Assembly (NCBI GenBank): GCA_903895695.1
Contig: CAITUY010000077.1
Coordinates: 1-52,342, forward strand
Length of the DNA stretch: 52,342 nt
Direction of reading: 5' to 3'
Source of the DNA: an uncultured bacterium
GTDB lineage: Bacteria > Verrucomicrobiota > Kiritimatiellia > CAIKKV01 > CAITUY01
A program made the translations under genes and the position numbers. The notes under the pieces were generated by a model. The model saw only the letters and a list, made by a program, of their open reading frames with translations. It made no database searches and had not been told where the DNA came from. Positions 33,880 to 42,080 of the stretch are shown here, one piece after another. How positions within the stretch are numbered: the first letter of the stretch is position 1; every line of letters begins with the position of its first letter.

Positions 33880-34977
33880 ATGTCATTTGAAAGCGGAAGC
33901 ATCAGTTTTCGGGCGTTCTACCTCGCCCAGTCCCTGCCGCGCAACTACCTCGAAAAGTTCAAGAGCAAGGCCGCCCCATCGATCAGTTCCCTCGGCGATG
34001 AGCCGATCCGCGGTTGGGTGACCGGCCGCCATTTGCTCGATAACCGGATCGAGGCCGATACCGCCCTGTATGCCGGATATCTGCGCCTCACGCTTATGAA
34101 GGCCGAGCGCAAAATTCCCGAGTCGTTGCTCCGGGCCGAGTGCAAGATGGAGGAATTGGTCCGCATGCAGGCCGAGGGCAAGTCCGAGCTCGACCGCCGC
34201 ACGAAGACCGAGATCCGCAAGGAAGTCTCTGACCGCCTGCTCCCGAAGATGCCGCCCCAGCTCAAGGGCATGGCCTTCGTCCACATGCCCGAGACCTCCC
34301 TGGTTTACGCGGAAGCGGTGGCCGACAAACAGGTCGATGCCCTGGAAGCCAGCATGCGGGAGACGTTCGGGTTCGGGCTGATCCCCGTGACGCCCGCCAA
34401 CGCCGCCGCCCGCCTGCTCAAGCTCGATATCCGTGACCTGCCGCCCGCCAGCTTCTCGCCCGATTGCGAGGACTCCGCTGTGAGCGAAAGCATCGGCCAG
34501 GATTTCCTGACATGGCTGTGGTTCAGTTCGGAAACGCGCGGCGGCCTCATGCGCGTCGAGGCGGGCGAGTTCGCCGTCATGGTCGAGGGGCCGCTTACGT
34601 TCGCCATGGAAGGCGAAGGCGCGCACGAAGTCGTCCTGCGCCGCGGGACGCCGGAGCTGAGCACCGAAGCCAAGATCGCGCTGCTGAGCGGGAAGAAACT
34701 GCGCCGTGCCAAAATCCTGATCGCCCGCGGCGCCGAGACATGGCAGACCACGCTCGACGCCGACCAATTCACGTTTCGCGGGCTCAAACTGCCCGAGGGC
34801 GAGAAGCTCGACGCCATCAGCCGGTTCCAGGAGCGCCTGACCCTCGTCAAGACGTTCCTCGACGCTTTCCTCGGGATGTATACGCAGTTCCTGAAAGAGC
34901 GCAAGGACCCCAAGGCCTGGGCCACGACCCAGAAGCAAATTCACCGCTGGGTCAGCGAACGCACCGCCAGGCGGTAA
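33880..34977 (+). CDS. RdgC-like recombination-associated protein
   Basis: 365 residues. The body matches RdgC in order: an opening with paired strands (ESGSISFRAFYL), GWVTGRHLLD, LRLTLMKAERKIPESLLRAE, KTEIRKEVSDRLLPKMP, a strand like 'FVHMPETSLVYAEAVADKQ', and the C-terminal EKLDAISRFQERLTLVKTFL. Proteobacterial RdgC forms a ring on double-stranded DNA and limits RecA. This protein is about 60 residues longer than the enterobacterial one, with extra sequence near 225-290. The ATG at 33880 is chosen; the TTG at 33865 is an alternative. Nucleoid or recombination role is inferred from the family. Confidence 0.75.
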   Translation: MSFESGSISFRAFYLAQSLPRNYLEKFKSKAAPSISSLGDEPIRGWVTGRHLLDNRIEADTALYAGYLRLTLMKAERKIPESLLRAECKMEELVRMQAEGKSELDRRTKTEIRKEVSDRLLPKMPPQLKGMAFVHMPETSLVYAEAVADKQVDALEASMRETFGFGLIPVTPANAAARLLKLDIRDLPPASFSPDCEDSAVSESIGQDFLTWLWFSSETRGGLMRVEAGEFAVMVEGPLTFAMEGEGAHEVVLRRGTPELSTEAKIALLSGKKLRRAKILIARGAETWQTTLDADQFTFRGLKLPEGEKLDAISRFQERLTLVKTFLDAFLGMYTQFLKERKDPKAWATTQKQIHRWVSERTARR

Positions 34978-34984
34978 GGCGTCC

Positions 34985-36193
34985 CTACTCGCTTCTCAGC
35001 GCCTCGGCCGGCGCGATGCCGGCCGCCTGGCGGGCCGGGCCGTAGCTGAACGCCACGGCCACAAGCGCGCCGGCCAGCACCGGCACCGCTACGCACCACC
35101 CGCTCCACGCCCACGGCAGCCCCAGCCTGTCGCCCGCCACGGCCAGACCCGACAGCGCCGCCGCCACCCCCGCCGCCGTGGCCACTGCCGTCATGGCCAG
35201 CGCCTCCGCCATGAACAACAACCCGATGTCACGCCGCGACGCCCCCAGCGACCGCCGCAACCCGATCTCGGGCACCCGCTCGCGAACCCCCGCCAGCAAC
35301 AAGCTCATAAGCGTGGTCCCGCCCATCAGCAGGCACAACACGACCACGCCGCCGCCCACGGCCGTCACCGTCCGCTGGTACTGCGCCCAACGCCGCGCAA
35401 GCCGTTCGGGCGTGACCCAGACGACTGGCGTCACCTGCAGATCGGGCTGGCTGAGCAGGTTCTCCGCGCGCGCCAGGGCCGACCGGAACCGCGCCGGGTC
35501 GGCTGCGCGCACGAACACCGCGTCCAACCCCGCCTTGGGCGCTGTCTCGCCGCCCAGCCAGTACGGCGGCGTGCTCCCGGGGACCACGACCACGCGCTCG
35601 CCCGGCCGATAGGCGGCGGGCTCCGTCGGCGCCGCCTCACCGCTTGCTTCCAACTCAAAAACCCCGGCCACCGCGAAGGGCTGGCCGCGAAGCGGCAGGA
35701 CGGCCCCAAGCATAAGACCCAATTCCCGAGCCAAGGTTGCCGATACCGCCGCGCAGCGGGTCCGCAACTTTTGATCAGCGCCATCCGGGAACCGCCCGGC
35801 AATCAGGCGCCAGGGCCTGACCATGCCCACCCGCTCGTCGGCCGCCAGCAGCACCGTGCCGTCGGGCAGACCGGTTTCGCGGCTGTCGTAGGCCTGCCAC
35901 CCCGTGACGGCCGCGCCAGGCAAGGCCGCCGCCAGGCTGTCGATCTGCCGCGGCCCGAGTGGCCGAGCGGGCCGCGCACCGGCCGACTCGCCGGCCGGCT
36001 GCAGAATCCCGAACACATTGACGCCCAACTCCGCCACCAGTTGCCGGGTCTTCAATTCCAAACCGGCGTTGACGGCCACCAGCACGCAGAGCGACGCCAT
36101 GCCGACCGCGATGCTGAGGCAGGCCAGCCCCACGCGGCCGGGCCGCGCCCTGAGGCTGTCCAGCACATCCGTCATCCAGGCGGGCCGCGCCAT
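34985..36193 (-). CDS. MacB/FtsX-type ABC transporter permease
   Basis: 402 residues with the MacB plan: one N-terminal membrane helix (VGLACLSIAVGMASLCVLVAV, split as VGLACLSIAVG and MASLCVLVAV), a large extracytoplasmic domain (about 45-270), and three C-terminal helices (about 275-400) around the conserved VPEIGLRRSLGASRRDI coupling segment. The end, GIAPAEALRSE, is typical of FtsX-like permeases. It is translated 2 nt after the ATPase stop and completes a tripartite efflux pump with the adaptor and TolC-like protein. Substrate unknown. The longer frame to 36331 overlaps the ATPase and is not used. Confidence 0.9.
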   Translation of the reverse strand: MARPAWMTDVLDSLRARPGRVGLACLSIAVGMASLCVLVAVNAGLELKTRQLVAELGVNVFGILQPAGESAGARPARPLGPRQIDSLAAALPGAAVTGWQAYDSRETGLPDGTVLLAADERVGMVRPWRLIAGRFPDGADQKLRTRCAAVSATLARELGLMLGAVLPLRGQPFAVAGVFELEASGEAAPTEPAAYRPGERVVVVPGSTPPYWLGGETAPKAGLDAVFVRAADPARFRSALARAENLLSQPDLQVTPVVWVTPERLARRWAQYQRTVTAVGGGVVVLCLLMGGTTLMSLLLAGVRERVPEIGLRRSLGASRRDIGLLFMAEALAMTAVATAAGVAAALSGLAVAGDRLGLPWAWSGWCVAVPVLAGALVAVAFSYGPARQAAGIAPAEALRSE

Positions 36194-36195
36194 GA

Positions 36196-36897
36196 TCACG
36201 ACCTCCCCCCGCCGACATCGACCACTGCGCCATCGCGGCAGGCCAGATGCCGGGTGCAGTACGGCAGCAACCCCGCGTTGTGCGTGGCCAGCAGAATCGT
36301 GATGCCGCGCTCGTGCAGGCGACGAAAGCAACGCATGACGCCCTCGGCCGCGACCGCATCCAGGTTGCCCGTGGGTTCGTCAACCAGCAGCAGCGCCGGC
36401 GGCAAGGCCACGGCCCGCGCAATGGCAACCCGCTGCATTTCGCCTCCCGACAACAGCCGCGCCGGCTGGTCGGCCTGCGGCGTGAGGCCGACCTCTTCAA
36501 TCGCCTCATCCGCGAGCTGACGCGCCCGTCCCTCCGGAACCGGCGCGTACCGGAACCGGAACAGCACGTTCTCGCGCACGCTGCGCGCGGCCAGCAAACA
36601 AAACTGTTGGAACACCATGCCGATGCGCTGCGCGCGGAGCCGGTCGACGGCCGCCTCGTCCAGCTCGGCGGCCCGGCGGCCCTCGACGAACACCTCACCG
36701 GCGGTCGGTCGGTCGAGCAGGCCCGCAATATTCAGCAGGGTCGTCTTGCCCGAGCCGGAAGGCCCGGTGAGCGCGACGAACTCGCCCGGGCGGACGGCGA
36801 AGCAGACCCCTGCGAGAACGGTCACGGCCCCGCGCGCAGCCGGGAAAGCCCGACCCACGTTCCGGAGTTCCAGCACGGGCGCATCCGGCCCATTCAT
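36196..36897 (-). CDS. MacB/LolD-type ABC transporter ATPase
   Basis: 233 residues. Walker A GPSGSGKTT (about 44-52), Q-loop FQQFCLL, signature LSGGEMQR, Walker B LLLVDEPTGNLD and switch His in ATHNAG are all present. The separate ATPase with MacB-like permease resembles mechanotransmission pumps, in which ATP binding drives periplasmic motion. ATG at 36897 overlaps the adaptor stop (ATGA). Confidence 0.95.
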   Translation of the reverse strand: MNGPDAPVLELRNVGRAFPAARGAVTVLAGVCFAVRPGEFVALTGPSGSGKTTLLNIAGLLDRPTAGEVFVEGRRAAELDEAAVDRLRAQRIGMVFQQFCLLAARSVRENVLFRFRYAPVPEGRARQLADEAIEEVGLTPQADQPARLLSGGEMQRVAIARAVALPPALLLVDEPTGNLDAVAAEGVMRCFRRLHERGITILLATHNAGLLPYCTRHLACRDGAVVDVGGGRS

Positions 36898-38213
36898 GGC
36901 AGCACGACCCGCTCACCCGGCCGCAACCCGTCCAACGCCTCAAGCCATTGCGCGTTTCCAGCGCCCGCCGTAAAACGCCGCAATTCGCTCCCCGCCATTT
37001 TTCGCACGCGACAAACGGCCGCGCCGTTATCCCAACGAACGGCAGCCCGCGGCACGAGCACGGCCGCGTCGCGTTGAACCGTCAGCACGTCGACCCGCAG
37101 CGACATTCCCGGCCGCAACCGCAGGCCGCCCTCGTCGAGGCGGACGGTGGCCCGGACATAGCGTTGCCACGCCGGGTACCCCGGTCGCGCCTGGGCCGCC
37201 GGGCCGAGGTTTTCGACCGTGCCGTTCAGCACGTTGTCAGGGAATGCCAACGGCAGGATCCGGGCGCGCTGCCCGGGTTGAACCCGGGCCAGATCGGACT
37301 CCGGCACATACACCTGGGCCACGAGATTGCTGGGATCCGGGAGCGCCATGAAAGGCTGGTTGGGGTAGACGGCATCGCCCACGCGAATGGGACGGTACTC
37401 GGTCCCGGCATAGATCGGCAGATATACCACCAGTCCGTCCACCGGCGCGCGCAGGACACAATTGGTCAACTGGAGACGAACCTGGGCGAGCTGGACGCGG
37501 GCCGCCGAAACATCGGCCCGGGCCCGGGCCAACTTGGCCGGGTGGGCGTGTTTATCCTGAAGCGTCTGCCGTTGCTCCAACTGGTCGAGCCGGGCGCGCA
37601 GGGCGTCGAGCCGCCGACGCCCCTGCTCGACTTCGCGTTCGGGAATGAGCTTGTGCGCCGTCAGTTCCTGGCTTTCGACCAGCGTGGCCTGTTCGTTCTC
37701 GACCTGACGGCGGAAATCGGCGATCTCCGCAGCCAAGTCCCGCTGGGCCAGCGGAATCTCCGCATTCTCGAGCGCATCGAGATCCGCATCGGCCCGGGCC
37801 AGTTCGTTCTCCAGCCGGACAGCATCGGCGGCCAGGCTTGAATCGTCGAAGCGCGCCACGACCTCGCCCCGCCGGACGGCCAGACCCTCGGCCGCCAAGT
37901 CGACAATCGTCGCCCGGCCCTGCACCCGCGAGGCAATCGATTCAAGCGACCGGGACTCCAGCGTGCCGTCAAACGACGTCCAGACGGAAAGCGGGCCGCG
38001 GATCACCTCCGCCTCCGGCTGCTCGAATTCCGGCGCCCGGCCGCAGCCGGCGGCGAGTATCGCGAGCGCCAGAACCCGTGCGACTGTCTTTGGTAGGGCG
38101 ACGGAGTCCTCGCCGCGCCGTGACGGTCGCGTTCCTGTCGCGGCGGGGCGAGGACGCCCACGCCCTACCTGTTGGGTTGAGGACACTGTCCACATTGGAT
38201 GGAAAACAATCAT
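36894..38213 (-). CDS. HlyD/MacA-type efflux adaptor lipoprotein with an unusual N-terminal leader
   Basis: 439 residues. From residue 42 it is a normal lipoprotein: KTVARVLALAILAAGC with lipobox Cys57, then barrel-sandwich halves (ASRVQGRATIVDLAAEGLAVRRGEVVARFD and LRAPVDGLVVYLPIYAGTEY, each described in part), a long alpha-hairpin coiled coil (about 120-240) that contacts TolC, and C-terminal beta domains. The preceding 41 residues are abnormal: Gln15-Pro41 are encoded by REP-like doublet B. The ATG at 38213 overlaps the TolC stop (ATGA), and no standard start codon lies between the repeat and the signal peptide. Either the leader is translated or an atypical start is used. Confidence 0.85.
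   Translation of the reverse strand: MIVFHPMWTVSSTQQVGRGRPRPAATGTRPSRRGEDSVALPKTVARVLALAILAAGCGRAPEFEQPEAEVIRGPLSVWTSFDGTLESRSLESIASRVQGRATIVDLAAEGLAVRRGEVVARFDDSSLAADAVRLENELARADADLDALENAEIPLAQRDLAAEIADFRRQVENEQATLVESQELTAHKLIPEREVEQGRRRLDALRARLDQLEQRQTLQDKHAHPAKLARARADVSAARVQLAQVRLQLTNCVLRAPVDGLVVYLPIYAGTEYRPIRVGDAVYPNQPFMALPDPSNLVAQVYVPESDLARVQPGQRARILPLAFPDNVLNGTVENLGPAAQARPGYPAWQRYVRATVRLDEGGLRLRPGMSLRVDVLTVQRDAAVLVPRAAVRWDNGAAVCRVRKMAGSELRRFTAGAGNAQWLEALDGLRPGERVVLP
38092..38169. repeat. REP-like inverted doublet B, inside a coding region
   Basis: Two GGTAGGGCG heads face outward at 38092 (plus strand) and 38169 (minus strand). The inner sequences (GACGGAGTCCTCGCCGCGCC and the minus-strand TGGGCGTCCTCGCCCCGCC) keep the TCC loop and pair imperfectly with each other. 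It occupies codons about 15-41 of the adaptor lipoprotein frame. Confidence 0.75.
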
Positions 38214-39655
38214 GGTTCATCAACCCCGGGTCGCGGTTTCAGCGCATCCGGGCTTTCGACCAGTATGCCCATTTCCCGCAACAGGCGATAGCCGGTTACC
38301 GAGACATCCGCCCGGGCATTCAACAAGTTGATCTCAGCAACGACAAAGCCCTGCTCCGCATCAGCCACGCCGAAACTGTCGCCCCTGCCTGCTTCGAAGA
38401 GGCGATGCGCCAGTTCCACCCGTGCTTCACCCACACTGAAGCTGCGCCCGGCATTGGTCAGATCCGTCCGGGAACGCCGGTATGCCGACACAGCCTGCTG
38501 CACGTCGCGGGCAATTGTCTGCCGCCTGAGTCCGATGGTCTGCTGTGCCGCGTCCAGATCGAGAACCGCGGCCTTCACCGCCGTGTGTTCCCGGGCCTGG
38601 ACCAGGTCCACGTCGCCAGCCACACCAACCGACCAGCGGCTATCGTCGATCGTCGTGGACCCCCCGAGCGTGCGATCGTCGCCGAACTGTTCGTAACGCG
38701 TCACAAGGGATACGTCCGGCTGGAGTCCGCGCCTGGCCAGCCTCGACTTGCGTGCGGCCGCACGGCAGTCGTCGATGACCTGCGCATAGTCCAGCCGATT
38801 GCTGAGCGCCATGCGCACGGCCGCGCCAGTATCCGGTGTCTCGATTTCAGGCAACGGCGGCGGCACGAGGCGGAACTCGGTTTCGGGCGCCGAACCCAGC
38901 AAGTCGGCCAGGTCGCGTCGGGCCTGGTACAACGATTCGCCGTCCGCCTCAAGCCGGGTCACGCCATCGTCATGCTGCTGCTCGGCTCTCAGCGTGTCCA
39001 CGCCCGAGACGCGGCCCTGCCGCTCGCGCAGCCGCGTCAGTTCGCGCGTCGCCGCCAGGCGGTCAACCACGCGCCGGTCGGCCTCGACCTGTTTCTCCAA
39101 CCGCACGACGCGCTCAAATACGGTCACCAAATCGACGATGAGACCGGCTCGCTGGTCCTCGAACCGGCGCCGCTCGGCCGTCAGGCGGTCACCCGCGTCG
39201 TTGAGGGGTTCACGGTTGTAGGCCGGTCCGAACCGCCGGAACAACGGTTGCCGCACGTCCACCACCACGGCCGATCGCCAGGCTTTATCGATGTAGGACG
39301 GGTACCGGTCGACTTCGGGGCCGATCCCGATCTCGGTCCCCCACGTCGTCGTGCGGCTGGCGCGCAGCCCGTATTGTGATATCGTGCCGTCGCTGGCCGC
39401 CGCGACATTACCGAACGGCCCGACGCTGAGGCTGAAGGCGTCGCGCGCGCCGGCAACGTCGACTTCCCGGCGGCGTACGGATAGGTCGCCCAACGCGAGT
39501 TGGCGGTTACGGGCCAGCGCCAGGCGAATGGCGCCGTCAAGCTCGAGCGGCGCCGCCGGGGCGGGCTCGCCCCCGCGGCCCGGGCAGGTCGCCAGCCCCC
39601 AGAACAAGAGGGCCAGCAGCGGCAGGCCGGCCGCGCGTTGGATACGCCACATCAT
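38210..39655 (-). CDS. TolC family outer membrane efflux protein
   Basis: 481 residues with a signal peptide (about 1-28). Two OEP repeats follow, each with long helices and strands: LELDGAIRLALARNRQLAL opens the first, and TGAAVRMALSNRLDYAQVI the second, matching the usual internal duplication. Helical stretches rich in Glu, Arg and Gln form the periplasmic tunnel. It is the outer-membrane channel of the efflux pump whose adaptor, ATPase and permease follow with ATGA, ATGA and 2-nt junctions. Two adjacent ATGs at 39655 and 39652 are possible starts. It begins 3 nt after the glycosyltransferase stop. Confidence 0.92.
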   Translation of the reverse strand: MMWRIQRAAGLPLLALLFWGLATCPGRGGEPAPAAPLELDGAIRLALARNRQLALGDLSVRRREVDVAGARDAFSLSVGPFGNVAAASDGTISQYGLRASRTTTWGTEIGIGPEVDRYPSYIDKAWRSAVVVDVRQPLFRRFGPAYNREPLNDAGDRLTAERRRFEDQRAGLIVDLVTVFERVVRLEKQVEADRRVVDRLAATRELTRLRERQGRVSGVDTLRAEQQHDDGVTRLEADGESLYQARRDLADLLGSAPETEFRLVPPPLPEIETPDTGAAVRMALSNRLDYAQVIDDCRAAARKSRLARRGLQPDVSLVTRYEQFGDDRTLGGSTTIDDSRWSVGVAGDVDLVQAREHTAVKAAVLDLDAAQQTIGLRRQTIARDVQQAVSAYRRSRTDLTNAGRSFSVGEARVELAHRLFEAGRGDSFGVADAEQGFVVAEINLLNARADVSVTGYRLLREMGILVESPDALKPRPGVDEP

Positions 39656-39658
39656 CGC

Positions 39659-40468
39659 TCACTGATATCCCGGCTTCATCGCGGCGCGTTCAGGCAATTC
39701 CCGGTAAGCGTGCTCATCCTTCTGCCGGAGTTCCCATTGCTTGGCGTACTTCAGAAACACGCCGAACGACGAGATCGCGGCAATGGTCAGCCCGTGCCGC
39801 CCGTCAAGGAACCCGCCCTGCAGAAAATACCCGCGAACGAACCTCACGATCGGCCGGATCGTGAGATCGAGGAGCAGCGCCCCTTTGCCGCGGACGTAGC
39901 GTTGTTGGGCAGTAATCGTGGAAAAGCGGTTGACCGTCAACAGGTGGTCCGCCAGATCGTCGTACGTATAGTGCCAGATCGGATTTCGCAGCCGCTTGAC
40001 CGGGCCGCGCACGGCCACGCGGTCGTGGGGTTCCTGCCCTTCTGTCCGCCCGAACTCCTTCTTGAACAACCGAAGCTTGACGTCGGGATACCACTCGCCG
40101 TGCCGGATCCAGCGTCCGAGGTAGTACACCTGGCGGGGAAATTCGTACCCCATGTACCGACCCGGGCCGCGCTCGAACTCGGCGAGAATCTCATCGCGCA
40201 GGGCGGGTGACATTTCCTCATCCGAATCCAGGAACAGCACCCACGGATGCAGGGCATACTCGCGAACGAGGTTGCGCTGTCCCACATACCCCAGCCACTC
40301 GTGCTGGTAGATGCGGTCGGTGAACTCGCGGGCAATGGCGACCGTACGATCAGTGCTGAAGCTGTCCATCAGCACGATCTCGTCGCACCACGCGAGGCTC
40401 TGCAGGCAACGGCCGATTTTGCGCTCCTCGTTGCCGGCCATGACACAGGCGGAAATCTTCTCCCTCAT
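39659..40468 (-). CDS. family 2 glycosyltransferase, WaaE/KdtX-like
   Basis: 269 residues. GT-A fold with ISACVMAGNEERKIGRCLQSL, EIVLMDSFSTDRT and the DxD-type FLDSDEEM. The middle (YEFPRQVYYLGRWIRHGEWYPD and LRLFKK) is that of the WaaE/KdtX-like lipopolysaccharide core beta-glucosyltransferases. The C-terminus is amphipathic with membrane-associating segments (IRPIVRFVRGYFLQGGFLDG). Predicted to act on lipid-linked glycans at the inner face of the membrane. The ATG at 40468 is favoured (AGGAT upstream); a GTG at 40483 is an alternative. Confidence 0.9.
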   Translation of the reverse strand: MREKISACVMAGNEERKIGRCLQSLAWCDEIVLMDSFSTDRTVAIAREFTDRIYQHEWLGYVGQRNLVREYALHPWVLFLDSDEEMSPALRDEILAEFERGPGRYMGYEFPRQVYYLGRWIRHGEWYPDVKLRLFKKEFGRTEGQEPHDRVAVRGPVKRLRNPIWHYTYDDLADHLLTVNRFSTITAQQRYVRGKGALLLDLTIRPIVRFVRGYFLQGGFLDGRHGLTIAAISSFGVFLKYAKQWELRQKDEHAYRELPERAAMKPGYQ

Positions 40469-40494
40469 GATGGTATCCTGCACCGCTCGGCCGG

Positions 40495-42003
40495 TCAGTC
40501 TGCACCGGGCCGCCCGGCGGGCTCCCGGGGCGGCGCCGCGGGGGCGTCGGGCACGGGCTTGGGCAGCAAGTCGCGCGGTTGGGCGGTGGCGTCCTGAAGC
40601 ACGGCGTGGTGAAGAACGCGGACCACATAACCGTAAAACGCCGTGGACCGGTTGGTGGAGGCGGAAGCCGGAATCGTGTAGGAGGCGGAAACCACCTTGG
40701 CTTCGCCCTCGTGCCAGGCGCCATCGACAGCAACGGCCTCCCGCGGTCCACGATCCGGCGCCGGGGCGACGGCCCCTGTGACGGCGTCGCGCTCGTAGAA
40801 GACGACCTCAACCTTGACCTCGCCCGTATCCGGCATGACCTCGGCGGTCGGAATCAGTCGAACGGTCAGCAGGCGCATTTCATGGAACGCAGCCGTTTCA
40901 GGGAACTTGCTGAGTTCCACCGAGTCGATGCGCAGGCGCTTGGCGGGAGCGGGCGGTTTCGCGGCCTCGCGGGCAGCGTCGATCCTGCTGATCTCGGCCT
41001 TGGCCAGGGCAACCGTCTCGGCGTTGGTGAGGGCGGCCAGCGACTCCCACTGACGGCGCGCATCACCCAGGCGACCACGACGTTCCAACAGACGCGCCCG
41101 CTGCTCAAGGGCCGGCGGGAAGTCCGGCCTAAACCAGAAGACCTCGGTGAGAATCCGCTCGGCCTCGTCCAAGTCCCCCTCGTCAAGGTGGTCCTTGACC
41201 TGCACGAGCAAGGCACGCGCCTTGGATTCGGCCACCGCCGTAGCCGCCTGTGCAAGCTCGACTTCCTGCGCCGCCCGCTCGGCGCCCTCATCGTGCGCTG
41301 GGTACCGGGCGGCGGCTGTCGCCACGTCCGCCGTTGTGGTCGACGTCACGGCGTTCGACCCGGACACGATGCGGGCGGCCACCTGCCCGGTCGGACTGCC
41401 CTGCGTGATTTCAGCGACCGGGCGGGGCACGGAGTTGGATGCCGGAACGACGGACTGGACCGGCGCGTTGGAAGCTGTCGGCGGTGCCGGGACCGGCGGC
41501 ACCACGCGACTCGCCTGGGGTGCGCCGGGGACAACCTTTATCCGGGGCGGGGGCGTGGGCACCGATACCGGTACCGGGGGCGGTGGCACCGCTGGACGCC
41601 AGCGGCAGGTCAACGGGATCAGCAGGATCAGCAGCAGGACCGCGACGCCAATCACCACGGGCCGCCACTTGCGACGCCGTTCGCCCTCCTCGCCGGCCTC
41701 CACTTCAGCTTGAACGTAAGCCTGCACGAGAAGACGCGTCCGCCCGAGTTCCACGAGGTCGCCGTGTTTGATGACCGATTGACGCACTTCGCGGTGGTTG
41801 ACGAGGATCCGGTTCATCGATCCAAGATCGTGAATCGTCGGGCCCCCGGGCTGATGCGTGATCTCGGCGTGCGTCTGCGCCATCTCGGGATCAATGATAC
41901 GAACATCGCACGTCGCACCGCTACCGATCGTCATCGGCTCCTCGGTCACCGTGATTTGCTCGCCCCGGCGATCGCCGGTCAGTATGATCAGTCGGTATAT
42001 CAT
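40495..42003 (-). CDS. FHA-fold membrane protein with C-terminal beta domain
   Basis: 502 residues: an N-terminal FHA fold (1-95), a membrane helix (114-132, PVVIGVAVLLLILLIPLTC), a Pro/Val/Ala-rich linker (about 135-205), a helical TPR-like stretch (about 240-345) and a C-terminal beta-rich domain (about 360-480). The FHA shell is kept (TIGS...CDVRI, THAEI, HDLGSMNRILVN), but the phosphothreonine-contacting Arg and Ser positions read Ser and Ala/Gln. It may bind a non-phosphorylated partner. It is a cytoplasmic sensor with a periplasmic arm by topology; function unknown. The nearest genes on this strand are a glycosyltransferase downstream and a radical SAM gene upstream. Confidence 0.82.
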   Translation of the reverse strand: MIYRLIILTGDRRGEQITVTEEPMTIGSGATCDVRIIDPEMAQTHAEITHQPGGPTIHDLGSMNRILVNHREVRQSVIKHGDLVELGRTRLLVQAYVQAEVEAGEEGERRRKWRPVVIGVAVLLLILLIPLTCRWRPAVPPPPVPVSVPTPPPRIKVVPGAPQASRVVPPVPAPPTASNAPVQSVVPASNSVPRPVAEITQGSPTGQVAARIVSGSNAVTSTTTADVATAAARYPAHDEGAERAAQEVELAQAATAVAESKARALLVQVKDHLDEGDLDEAERILTEVFWFRPDFPPALEQRARLLERRGRLGDARRQWESLAALTNAETVALAKAEISRIDAAREAAKPPAPAKRLRIDSVELSKFPETAAFHEMRLLTVRLIPTAEVMPDTGEVKVEVVFYERDAVTGAVAPAPDRGPREAVAVDGAWHEGEAKVVSASYTIPASASTNRSTAFYGYVVRVLHHAVLQDATAQPRDLLPKPVPDAPAAPPREPAGRPGAD

Positions 42004-42080
42004 CGTCCATTGCAGCCGGTTAATTCAGGCGGGATTGTACACGACTCGGGCGCCGGTTTGGAGTCATTTTTGCGGACGGC

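Noticed and set aside
34985..36193. Permease as part of a complete MacAB with fused ATPase
   Set aside because: ATPase and permease are separate genes with a 2-nt junction; no fusion.
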